Translations under genes and position numbers: made by a program
Shown here: positions 20,516 to 30,235 of the stretch, piece after piece
Numbering within the stretch: position 1 is the stretch's first letter
Layout of the letters: every line of letters starts with the position of its first letter
Origin: Zeugodacus cucurbitae
Lineage: Eukaryota > Arthropoda > Insecta > Diptera > Tephritidae
Assembly (NCBI RefSeq): GCF_028554725.1
Contig: NC_071670.1
Location: forward strand, 1,736,001 to 1,800,000
DNA: 64,000 bases
Direction of reading: 5' to 3'
The notes under the pieces: model-generated
The model's input: the letters and a program-made list of their open reading frames with translations, nothing else
Told to the model about the DNA's origin: nothing
Database searches by the model: none

Positions 20516-22172
20516 CAGTAGATATCGGTTATATGACGAACCGCTTGTATGCAAATTTTGGTTATATGCAAAATTTTCATATTTCAACGCATTATAGAAC
20601 GTTTTATTATATGAATTTGGTTGTTTGAATGCAAATCGTTTATAAGCAAATATCGCATTTATGCAAAAAAATTTCAGCAAAATTGAATCGTTACGTACAA
20701 ATTTTAATCTGTTTTAAGCAAATTTTCCAACACTGAAACACTAAATTTATTCTATCGATTTATCGATTGTCAAACATATGATTTTGTGTTACACTTGTTA
20801 CAATGTCGCGTCGTGTTGTGTTAACAGCGAAACAAAAAATTGCGGTTTTAAACGATTTAAAGACTTCCAAAGACCGAAAAACCATTGCTGCTAAATATAA
20901 AGTTAGCTTAAGCACTATATCGCGCATTCAAATCCAAGAGAACAAAATCCGCGCCATAACAAATCCCAATAGGAAACGGGATAGGAAAGGCGCACACGTG
21001 AATTTGGACAGAACCTTGTTGTCCTGGTTTAACCAAATCCGGTCCCAAAATGGAATTGTTACCGGACCTGTCTTGCTTTCTAAAGCACAGGAATTTGCGT
21101 TAAAATTAAACGAAAGTTATGTGCCAGACCGTAGTTGGTTGCAGCGTTGGTGCGGGCGAAATGCCCTTAACTTCTCCAAGATTTACGGAGAAGCTGGCGA
21201 AAATAACGCAACAAGTGCAGAAGTTTTCACTACTAACCGTTTGCCTCATATTATTGAAAAATTTTCGCCGGATTGTATATTTAATGCCGATGAAACCGGG
21301 CTGTACTACAAGGCGTTGCCAAATGGAAGTTACAAAGGCAAGTATGAGAATCCAAAGGGATTCAAAACTCAAAAGCAACGCCTCACATTTCTGTTTCTAT
21401 GCAATGCAACCGGCACGTATAAACGTGCATATTGCATTGGAAAGTCGGCTAAACCACGGTCTTTTAAAGGAAAACAGCTACCGCTGCCATATTATAATAA
21501 TAGAAGTGCTTGGATGACGAGTGTTATTTGGAAAAAGATTCTAATAGATCTCAATCAAAATCTTGAAAAAGATAACAAGCAGATATGTTTGATTGTTGAT
21601 AATGCTCCTTGCCACAATACAGATGAGAAATTCTCAAACATTACGATTGAATTTTTGCCACCAAATACAACTGCCCTTATACAGCCACTTGATCAAGGTA
21701 TCATCCACTCCTTTAAAATGGAATATCGACAAATACTAATAAAAAAACAAATTTGTGCGTTGGAGAAGGGCTTATCTATAGTTGAATTCCTGAAATCGCT
21801 CACTATTTTGGATGGTATCAATTATGCAAATCGCGCTTGGAACCTTGTTAAGCAGCAAACAATTAGTAATTGTTTCAAAAAGGTAAATTTCGTGTTAAAG
21901 ATGGTACAAATTTAAAATAATATTGTTCATTTCAGGCAGGCATTGACAACATTCAATTCATTACAGATGAGATTGCAGCCACAGAAGGCGAAAACTATGA
22001 ATGGTGCACACTCGATAATGAATACATTCAATGCGATAATGAACTTGTCTGCTTTGGAACCATGTCGGACGAGGATATTGTTGCGGACGTATTGGCCGTC
22101 AATCAAAATTCTACTGAAGATGAGGAAGTGTTCGCGCAATCTGAGGCTTGTATTAACTCAGTTAACCCCAGC

Positions 22173-22188
22173 GTGACCATATGGTCAC
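22173..22188. promoter_or_regulatory. piggyBac-B palindrome, left-end copy
   Basis: GTGACCATATGGTCAC, a perfect 16-bp palindrome 7 bp inside the left end, in CCCAGC-palindrome-GC context. Confidence 0.65.
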
Positions 22189-22362
22189 GCAAGAAGTAGT
22201 AGTTGAATTTAAAAAAAAAAATCAGAGCTCACCCAAATAATTTCCTTTGAACTAGCTTTTTCCATGTAAATACGCATGCGCGAAGCGAACTGCGTTTAAA
22301 ATTTTTCATAAAGTGTCTTTGTTTCGAAGTGAGCAGGTGTGAAAAAGTTGAAAGAAAAAAAT

Positions 22363-24588
22363 ATGGCAAAAAATGCGAAATTTGATAGAAACAAAAGGTA
22401 AGTACCGTAATATTTTTTGAAGTGTGTTGTTTTTAAAAGAAGTTAAGTTTCAATTTGAATAATAATAAAGTGAAAATATATGACAACTATATTTTGTAAA
22501 AAAATAAAATGTTCTTGTTGACCATTAACGGTATTTTTTCCTGGTGTGACCATATGGTCACGCTGGGCTAGATTAAAAGCTCATTTTATGTAACGTAATT
22601 TTCGTTCAAATGAATTGAAAACTTTATAATTCGTGGTGAATTCTTTCCAAACTTTCAGACGTTTAAACACACAAGAGGTTATTTACTATCTAAATGACTT
22701 TTGTGATAGCGATGAAGAAGATTCGCCCGCTGCTCTATATATCTTACCTCCGGACAACGAAAATGGTGGAATCAGTGGAGAAGATGATGGTGATGAAGAC
22801 GACGTAGGTAAGCCAGAGGATATATGTGTTGGTCAATTGAAGGCACCTTGTGAGTTAGTGATGAGCAGTGGTAAAAGGGTTTTAACGATTGATAATGATG
22901 ATGAGGAGGATGACTTGGAAGTTGCTGATTCTGTGTTGATCGACATATTAGAAAACTCTACTCAGAACTTGCAAACTAATTTGTTAGAGGAACAGGGCGA
23001 AATATCAATAGAACCGTCCTCATCACAACCTGAAACGTATGTCAGCGGCTTACGAAAAGTGAAACCTACACCGTCTTCAGTGCCACCGCCACTGTTACGT
23101 AAGGAATCACATTTTACGTGGGTAGAAGATAACTCGGACGGATTGATCCCCATTTTCCCTTCACGAAATTTTGAAGACTGTAAGGTGAAGCCTCATGAGC
23201 AACTTGAAAAGTTTTTTGACGATGAACTCATAGAGCACATTATAAACGAATCGCGAAGATATGCAATTTTTCTTGGTAAACCAAATCCTCAAATTACCAG
23301 TGCGGAGCTTAAAGTTTTCATAGCCATCTTGTTGGTCAGTGGATACAATGGTCGAAGTACGTTCAGGTCATTTTGGAGCGTTGACAATGACATGCGCAAT
23401 GAGATGGTATACTTAGCTATGCGTAGAAATCGATTCGAGGAAATTTTGAGATTCTTACACTTTGAGGATAGTTGTAAAAAAATAACTGACGGAGATAAGA
23501 TGTGGAAACTGCGGTCATTAACCGACCACTTAAAATCAAATATGCTGAAACATTTCCATCCAGAACAACAGCTTTCATTTGACGAGAGCATGATATCATA
23601 TTTTGGGCGTCACGGATGCAAGCAGTTCATCAAAGGAAAACCATTACGGTTCGGTTATAAAGTTTGGTCCTTGTGTACGATATCGGGATATTTAGTTAAT
23701 TTTGAAATTTATCAAGGAAATAATCCTCGTGCCAATAGTACCTACGAGCAAACATTTGGAAAATGCGCAGCTCCACTGCTGAATATGATAGACGATTTTA
23801 CACCAGCGGTTCAGAATCTACCATTTTCCTTCTATTTTGACAATCTTTTCACCAGTGTTCCTCTGTTAGTTTACTTGAAAGCTCGAGGATATACCGCAAC
23901 AGGTACGATCCGGGAAAATCGGCTGCCAAAAAGTTGCCCGATTGAACATAAAAAAATATTGAAAAATAAGGAGCGTGGTCATATTGAGTCTACAAAATTG
24001 AAAGAAGCTAATATTTTTCTCACAAAATGGAATGATAACGCAGTTGTTAGCATCGCTTCGACTACGTATGGCGCAAACCCGGTAACAAATGCAGTTCGAT
24101 ACTCACAGAAGCAAAAAAAATTTATTGATGTTCCACGGCCATTAGTTATCAGGGAGTACAATAAATATATGAGCGGCGTAGATCGTATGGATCAGAATGT
24201 GGGCTTGTATCGAATAGGTATAAGAGGAAAGAAATGGTGGAATAGTATCTTTACGTGGCTAGTTGACGTTTCGGTACAAAATAGCTGGCTGCTACACAGA
24301 TCAGTCTACCCAGAAATACCTCAGCTCGAGTTTCGGCGACAAATAGCCATTTACTATTGTAAACACTTTGGTGACCGCCCCAAATCAAAGGGTCCTCGAA
24401 AAAGATCTTTGGAAGGAACAGCACAGGAGACATTGAGACATGATGGGCTCAATCATTTCGTTCGTCCTTGCGAAAAAAGAAGACGTTGTGCTGCCGATTT
24501 GTGCGTTTCTGTTGGTAGAACCGAGTGCTCGAAATGTAACGTTGGGATTTGCGTAAAATGTTTTGAGAAATATCATGTGCCATCTTAA
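22363..24588 (+). CDS. piggyBac-B transposase
   Basis: The 654-residue transposase is encoded by 22363-22397 and 22659-24588. Exon 1 (MAKNAKFDRNK) joins exon 2 through a split Arg codon across a 261-bp intron with GTAAGT donor. An acidic N-terminal third precedes the core, with LSFDESMISYFG, FDNLFTSVPLL and MSGVDRMDQN, the three catalytic Asp motifs. The cysteine-rich domain runs RCAADLCVSVGRTECSKC to CVKCFEKYH. The reading frame is fully open, so this may be an active enzyme gene. Confidence 0.9.
22546..22561. promoter_or_regulatory. piggyBac-B palindrome, first-intron copy
   Basis: A perfect copy inside intron 1 (22398-22658). Its flank GCTGGG is the inverted form of the left-end flank CCCAGC. 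Confidence 0.65.
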
Positions 24589-24798
24589 TTATTAAATACG
24601 ATACGGTATAAAATGTTTTTATAAAAAATAGTTTTTAATGTATATTATTTTAATAAAAAATAGTTTTCAATATATACTTAAATAACTGTTTAAATCATTT
24701 TCGTTTAATTCACACTTGTTTAGTTTAAATATGTGGGATAAATCTTTGCTTTACTTCAAATAAAAACATGAGAAAAATTACCCCATATCATGCTCAGT

Positions 24799-24814
24799 GT
24801 GACCATATGGTCAC
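24799..24814. promoter_or_regulatory. piggyBac-B palindrome, right-end copy
   Basis: A perfect copy 210 bp after the transposase stop and about 30 bp from the right boundary. Confidence 0.65.
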
Positions 24815-25342
24815 ACCTCAAAAGTCGGTTTAGGAATGATGCCTTAAAATAAAGATGGTACGTAAGTGATCATTGGACCTATAAAAGTCATCCCTTTAAA
24901 TATTTCAGAAATCCCAGACAATAAAAGTACCAGGAGGATTCGAGTTAAACACCCCTCAACGAAAAATGCCTTGCTAAGCTTAGATTCGCTGCGTGACTAT
25001 TTTTGTCATAACAATATAGATCCCTTAGAGGCTTTTGAAGATATTGAAAATTTAATCCTAGAGAGTTCTGAAAAACAGAAATGCCAGAAGAAAATAACAG
25101 ATTTTTTAAGTAAATCTTAACAATTTTCAAATTAAATGAATTGACTGAAGTGAAATATAATTTTTATTAAAACTGAATAAGTTTATATATTCTATTTCTT
25201 GTGTGCTATTTTTTGTTTACATCGAATTGATTGTGTATATGCATATATTTTGCATATAAGCGAATACCGCTTGCTTGCAATTACCGCCTGTATGCAAATT
25301 TTTTTTTGCATTATAACAATTGCATATAACCGATATCTACTG

Positions 25343-25500
25343 TATGCTATCAATTATATGTTAAATGCTTAAAGATAGATGGATATAAAGGATAAGAGAT
25401 ACGAATGATTCGAATCGAGACTAGAGAGTAGTTGTTATGGCAAGCTTTCGCTACGTTATCCTGAGCTGAGGGATCAGTCATCAATCCGTTTTCTAACGTC
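25343..25500. repeat. LTR-like repeat block, copy A continued
   Basis: The sequence resumes with TATGCTATCAATTATATGTT directly after the Tigger, then GGATATAAAGGATAAGAGAT and AGGGATCAGTCATCAATCCG, matching 33719-33870 of block B. Confidence 0.7.
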
Positions 25501-25654
25501 ATGAAACGTATAAATCGAGTACGTCATTCTCAGCATATCATTACTACTACCTCAGTCAAATATTTATATGTGCAAAATGAACTATTTGTGTTCTGGTGTT
25601 GGTGCCAAGTAAACATATGTATATCTGAACCATTAAGTAGCGCGTAGACGATCA

Positions 25655-25810
25655 ATATTATTGATCAATACGTATTGAAGGGCATATTGAACGTGTACGA
25701 GGGCTTCAAACATATTGATGGCGTATTGAAGCATATTGATAGGATTTTATATTGAAGCATATTGACGGCGACTATATTGATGCGCATATTTACGTCTACA
25801 ATGTTTATTG
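25655..25810. repeat. TATTGA short-motif cluster
   Basis: I count about ten TATTGA hexamers plus several TCAATA complements in 155 bp, most as CATATTGA or CGTATTGA at irregular spacing. The cluster lies just upstream of the MADF pseudogene of a Harbinger relic, where subterminal repeats would be expected. Confidence 0.6.
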
Positions 25811-25872
25811 ATCAATATGAGCTCATTTATGTGTATAATTTTGTCCCGTTAAGTAGTCCCAACAAGTGCGCA

Positions 25873-26235
25873 ATGGCAGAAACAAGTGAAAGTGAACGTG
25901 AATTTATTTCTATGCTAATAAATCTTTATCGTGATTTGCCCGAGTTGTGGAAAGTGAAATCTAAAGATTATTTCAATCAAACAAAAAAACAATTAGCATT
26001 TAAAAAATCCATGCAGCACTTGTTCTTTACAAACCTGACTTTACTATAGAAAAAATTAAAAAGAAAATAAACATCTTGCGCACAAATTTTAATAAAGACT
26101 ATGTACAAAGCAATTGAAAGTGCGAAGCGATCAGGGGCATCAACGGATGCTATTCCAACTCCAAAAGCATGGTACTTTGAAGAGATGATGTTCATCAAAG
26201 ACCAAATGGCCATAGCGGCAACTGATAGTACAGAG
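25873..26235 (+). pseudogene. MADF-domain gene of a Harbinger relic
   Basis: From ATG 25873 the frame reads MAETSESEREFISMLINLYR, then LPELWKVKSKDYFNQTKKQL. After a frameshift near 26025 it continues KPDFTIEKIKKKINILRTNF, and after another near 26100 it reads MYKAIESAKRSGASTDAIPT and ends at a GTAAGT donor. These are the three helices and linker of a MADF protein. It faces a Harbinger nuclease relic on the opposite strand, the usual two-gene arrangement. Confidence 0.6.
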
Positions 26236-26450
26236 GTAAGTACAGTACTGATTTTTTTTTAATTTTGAATTTTACATACATATATGAGTGGTATTTTAAA
26301 TTACTACTGTAGACTGTAATTATTTTGCCATGAAACTGAACCAGCGGGCGAGTTGAAATATTTTGTGAAATCATCTCTGATATTCTTCGCATCAACAGAA
26401 GAGTTACCTCTGATTGATCTTTGAAGTTGCAAAGTAATTTTTTGCTCATT

Positions 26451-27000
26451 TCACCAAGAACCATCTTCGAAAGTCCCATTGTTTGTATTCTCATAGTCCA
26501 CATCACCTCTTCGTATATAAAAAGCCTGGCTCCTGTTTGACAAGTAATTGTGTAAATGACAACAACACATTACTATTTTACGACACTTCTCGGGATGAAA
26601 TTTAATTGGTATTTGTAATATTTTAAGTCTTTTTGTCAAAATTCCAAAGGCATTTTCGACAATTCGTCGAGCTCGAGATAATCTATAGTTAAAAATGCGT
26701 TTCTCGTTGGTTAATTGAGCACGATTATATGGCTTCATGAAATTTGGATGTAGCTGAAAAGCTGCATCTCCAATCAAAACATATGGGTACTTTTTTCAGT
26801 GGAAGCTAATCTTCTCGGATGTGGAAAGTTTAGTTGATTCTCTGAAAGCTTTCTCCAGAATACAGTTTTCTTCATCACTCCACAATCTGATACTCTTCCA
26901 TTGGCACCAACGTCAATCATCATGAATTGATAATTTGCATTGACAATGGCCATGAGTACAATACTGAAAGTGCCTTTGTAATTGTAATAGTATGATTATG
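26451..27000 (-). pseudogene. Harbinger (DDE_Tnp_4) nuclease relic
   Basis: On the minus strand, 27000 to 26770 decodes with frameshifts to YNYKGTFSIVLMAIVNANYQ and VGANGRVSDCGV, the HARBI1-like core with its second Asp. It continues as an open frame: MIGDAAFQLHPNFMKPYNRA, EKRIFNYRLSRARRIVENAF. RxxVENAFG carries the catalytic Glu. Several stops make it inactive. Confidence 0.7.
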
Positions 27001-27225
27001 CTGACCACCTGTATGTAAATGACACGTACAGTACGTAAATTTCGAGCCATGTACCGTGTACCGAAGCTTTAGCGAAAATCACAAAAATGTACGTAAATTG
27101 AAACGAAGAATATTGATGTACGTAATTTGCGTTAAAACAACAAAAAATTGCTATACAATTGTGTCCCACCCGTGACGATGGAATGAATACCCCTAATGCA
27201 AATTAAATATATTCACCCAGCTTTA

Positions 27226-28148
27226 TAGCCTAGACAGACGACATCGCTAATTTGCATTAGCGGCGATGATTTGCTTTAACTCGCGCATTAATTCATTTTA
27301 AAGCAAATTAGTAATGCACAAAAATTTCGTGCATTTAGCTGAATTTACCACATTTGTGCTGGCAATGCTGCCCAAAAATGCCCGATTTTTGCTATTGTGA
27401 ATGTTAATTGATAGAAAGAAGAAGAAGAAAACGTCAACAAATGATAGAAAGGAAAGCGTTAGAGGTAAGAAGTTTTAAATTTCTTTTTCAATTATGTACA
27501 AGTTTATTGACAAAATCAAATTTTAATATTTTAGAAGATGGCAGAAATTAAGCAGCGAGTGGTTTGGACTAGCACTGATGAATGTGTGTTAATTGACTTG
27601 TGGCGTGAGCGGGCCGATGATTTAAGACGTGCCAAGCGCAATTTGCATATATATGCCGATATATCTGTGCAAATGGCACATAAATTTACTCCGAAGGAAG
27701 TCCATATTAAAATTAGAAACTTATCACAAAGATACAGGTATACTATGCTATTATAAAACATTTTTAACATTATTAACCTTTGTGAAATTGTAGAGAAGAA
27801 AAGAAGAAAACTGGCCCATCGGGGGGCAGCCCATCGACGTGGAAATATTTTGATGCGGTGCATCAAATCATAGGGCTGACTGCAGCCAATAATGCAATGT
27901 ATTAATAACAATTAATAATGTATTAATAACAATTTAATTCTTTCATTAAATTTCTTTTTGTTTTCCAAAAATACCAAAATTGCCATTAATAACTCTTTTT
28001 TATCCATTTTTATTTCACGTTTGTAATAAATAAACAAATTTCTCAATCAGCTGTATAAATGCACAAAATTTGTCGTCTGTCACTATAAAATTTCAATGCG
28101 CATTATCATTTCTTAATGCCAATTAATTTTGTTCGTCTGTCTAGGCTA
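27226..28148 (+). mobile_element. PIF/Harbinger-type element, Myb-only, copy 2
   Basis: Termini are the same TAGCCTAGACAGACGA repeats as copy 1, flanked by TTA (27223-27225 and 28149-28151). Over the first 670 bp I find one difference from copy 1 (GTGCAAG versus GTACAAG near 27496). This copy retains an extra AT-rich stretch of about 116 bp before the right end. The similarity implies recent mobilisation of both. Confidence 0.85.
27538..27905 (+). CDS. Myb/SANT-like DNA-binding protein of Harbinger element (copy 2)
   Basis: Exons 27538-27737 and 27794-27905 match copy 1 base for base over the shared part. Here the protein stops shortly after GLTAANNAMY, probably the original C-terminus, since copy 1 reaches a longer tail only because of its deletion. 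The Myb fold (VVWTSTDE, KFTPKEVHIKIRNLSQRYR) is intact. It likely binds the element ends together with a nuclease encoded elsewhere. Confidence 0.75.
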
Positions 28149-28358
28149 TTAACTATGTTAAACTCGCCATTATGGCAACGCCGTTTGTGGAATGCTTTTA
28201 TTGTATTTGTTCGTGTTAAAGAGAAATTACATATGTTAAAGCTCTACTTATTTACATTTATTCATGTATTTTCTACCAACAATTTGTGGAACTTATGCTG
28301 ACAGGTGATATTGTGGGAGCGACGCTATTGTGTGTGTACGTTGTATTATTTTTTTAAA

Positions 28359-28993
28359 ATGTCGCGAAAACGTGGAGTAAATATATTTAACGAAAAATTG
28401 CGCGAAGAATTTTCGTTTATTAAGAAAGCGAAGACCGAAAGTGATGTCCTTTGCGAAGTGTGCAACACGGGTTTTAGTATTATGCATAGTGGTCGCCGAG
28501 ATATTGAGTCGCATATTAAATCAAAAAATCACCAAAATGCATTGCACGCTGCCACGTCCAGCCACACACTCAATAGATATTTAAAAAGTTCTACTTTGAC
28601 CGGAACAGACGCCCATATCGCGACGTGTGAATGCGTTTGGGCATTTCATGTGATAAGTTCTAATCACAATTTTCGCTCGCTAAAATCATTCGGAGTTGTT
28701 TCGCAAAGTCCAAATTTTCTTGTACGCGAACGAAATGCGAAGCCATCGCAACCGGAGTGTTCGCACCGTTCGTATTGCAAGAGCTCCAGAAAGACGTAAA
28801 TGACTGCCATTTCTTCACTATATTGACGGACGCCTCTAACCATGGCAGCACAAAAATGTTTCCGATATTAGTTCGCTTCATTTCGGAAAAGGATGGCGTC
28901 AAAGTGAAAATTATAGACTTGGTAGATGCACATGAAGAAAGTTCCGAAATAATTGTAAATTTGCTGAATAGCACTTTGAACAAATCTATATAT
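28359..28993 (+). pseudogene. hAT transposase, N-terminal half (zinc finger and start of catalytic core)
   Basis: The frame starts MSRKRGVNIFNEKLREEFSF and carries a BED/TTF-like zinc finger, CEVCNTGFSIMHSGRRDIES then HIKSKNH. After FRSLKSFG it shifts frame near 28690 and continues KCEAIATGVFAPFVLQELQK and FFTILTDASNHGSTKMFPIL. TDASN marks the first catalytic region. The sequence is cut at 28984/28985 by a Helitron end. Truncated and frameshifted. Confidence 0.65.
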
Positions 28994-29817
28994 GTATGTA
29001 TATAAAAGAAAGTGACATTAGTTACTACGCTTATAACTGGAGAACGCCTGAACCGATTTCGGTGATTACCACCAATTCGGACAGGTCTCCCCCCAAACAA
29101 GAAGAATATTTAAGAAAATTCTGGAAAATTTTCCGAAAAAAAAAATTATGAAGAAAATAAATTTTCAAATACGATTTTAAAAAGGAAATGTAAACGAACA
29201 GATGATGGCGCTGTGTGCATCAACTTTCGACAGCTACATGCATATGCACAGTTGCCAACCCACGCAAGATGCAATGACATATGTGAAATGTTTATTTTGT
29301 GAGGTTATGACATTTGAGCACATGTTTTGTGTGTTCATTTCTCAGTTTAATTCAGAATGCCACGAGCCAAAAGATCTAATCTTTCGCATCGAACGCGAAA
29401 TGCAAATAGAGTTCGGAATATTGCCTATCAATTGACGACGGATGAACAAGAAATCGCACGAGAACAGCGCCGTGTTAGTATGGCCCGACTTCGTGCATCA
29501 CAAACACAAGAAGAAAGACAGGCGGAAAATGAAACGGCATAGTTAACAATGAGAAATCGTCGGGCAAATGAAACAACTCAACAACGTGATAATCTAAATC
29601 AACGCATAAGAAGAAGTGCTTCAAGTGTTGATTTGGATCAAAAACTGTTGAAGGAAGTGACGACAACTATAACAACCAATCCATCCGTGGAAAAGGAGGA
29701 AAAGCAGAGGGGATACTTCGGTTTCTCAAAAAATACCCAGTTTCGCCAATAAATCATAGTTTTAATTTGAATATTTGGTTAACATCAAAGTGGAAATTTT
29801 TTAATAGAAATTCAGCA
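28985..29817 (+). mobile_element. Helitron 5'-end fragment
   Basis: The fragment begins TCTATATATGTATG between an A and a T, the Helitron insertion rule, and continues with TAGTTACTACGCTTATAACT and GAACGCCTGAACCGATTTCG, a layout I recognise from insect Helitron 5' ends. An ORF start typical of Helitron replicase genes follows. The rest of the Rep/helicase gene and a CTRR 3' end are not visible before piggyBac-C begins. Confidence 0.6.
29357..29752 (+). pseudogene. Helitron replicase N-terminal fragment
   Basis: The frame starts MPRAKRSNLSHRTRNANRVR and continues RVSMARLRASQTQEERQAEN, a stop (TAG near 29540), then MRNRRANETTQQRDNLNQRI. This Arg-rich repeat-like N-terminus is characteristic of insect Helitron Rep proteins. 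The Rep and helicase domains are missing. Confidence 0.6.
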
Positions 29818-29837
29818 TTAACCCTTAACCTGGCCAT

Positions 29838-29853
29838 GTGACAGAAATGTTAC
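29838..29853. promoter_or_regulatory. piggyBac-C palindrome, left-end copy
   Basis: GTGACAGAAATGTTAC, 16 bp inside the left end, the same offset as in elements A and E. Confidence 0.55.
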
Positions 29854-30186
29854 AAACCCTTTTTTCGACTGTAATTTTTGCCATTCTTATTTGATATAGT
29901 CATATTGGTTTTTGTAACACAACTGGTACAAACTGTGAATAGTATAAAAGTAATAAGATAGAGCGAGACATCCCTATTGTAACGTATTTTTGTGCCAAAA
30001 GTGTAGTGCATTAAGTTTGGTGATTTCACAACAAGTGCTGAAATTGGTGACGAAAAGCGGTTTTTGTGAATGTGAAAAACGTGTTTATTTGTTTAAATAC
30101 ATTGGGTGAGCATGTAATTTAGTGATTTTACTAAGTGCAATCGAAAAAAAATTTCATTCGTCTTTTCTATATTGTATTTATTGTTT

Positions 30187-30202
30187 GTTACATATATGTC
30201 AC
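30187..30202. promoter_or_regulatory. piggyBac-C palindrome, first-intron copy
   Basis: GTTACATATATGTCAC lies in the putative 5' intron (donor at 30106, acceptors at 30214 to 30234), about 34 bp before the start codon. Confidence 0.55.
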
Positions 30203-30235
30203 ATTGCCTTACAGCGCGAGTATATTTTTAGCAGA

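Larger units (their letters stand above)
22166..24843 (+). mobile_element. piggyBac element B, nested in Tigger
   Basis: TTAA lies at 22162-22165 and 24844-24847, and removing the insert plus one TTAA restores the Tigger frame; these set the boundaries. The left end reads CCCCAGCGTGACC. The right end (GAATGATGCC) does not mirror it, so the right terminus may have been altered. The element carries a complete transposase gene and three copies of GTGACCATATGGTCAC. Confidence 0.82.
20803..25120 (+). pseudogene. Tigger transposase, split by piggyBac-B
   Basis: Exon 1 (20803-21882) encodes 360 residues. It has an N-terminal psq-type HTH (KIAVLNDLKTSKDRKTIAAK), a CENP-B-type HTH, and a DDE_1 core with NADETGLYYKALP, VDNAPCHN and LPPNTTALIQPLDQGIIHSF, the three catalytic acidic motifs. 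Exon 2 starts at 21936 and is cut at 22165 by the piggyBac TTAA site. It resumes at 24848-24861, and exon 3 (24909-25120) gives the usual tail ending KKITDFLSKS. The frame is consistent across all junctions once the insert is ignored, so the insertion alone disables the gene. Confidence 0.85.
20516..25342 (+). mobile_element. Tigger/pogo-type element containing a nested piggyBac
   Basis: The terminal repeats are perfect over 20 bp, CAGTAGATATCGGTTATATG at the left and its complement at the right. TA is duplicated at 20514-20515 and 25343-25344, as expected for pogo-family elements. Without the nested piggyBac-B the element is about 2.15 kb. The uninterrupted target is visible in repeat block B near 33720, where GGAAATATGCTATCAA is continuous. 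Confidence 0.92.

Noticed and set aside
20290..20628. 112-residue + frame across a repeat block and the Tigger left end
   Set aside because: It crosses a transposon boundary and contains repeat modules present elsewhere without an open frame.
22166..22570. A separate 400-bp MITE formed by the left-end and intron palindromes of piggyBac-B
   Set aside because: The interval contains exon 1 of the transposase, and its right side lacks a TTAA directly after GCTGGG.
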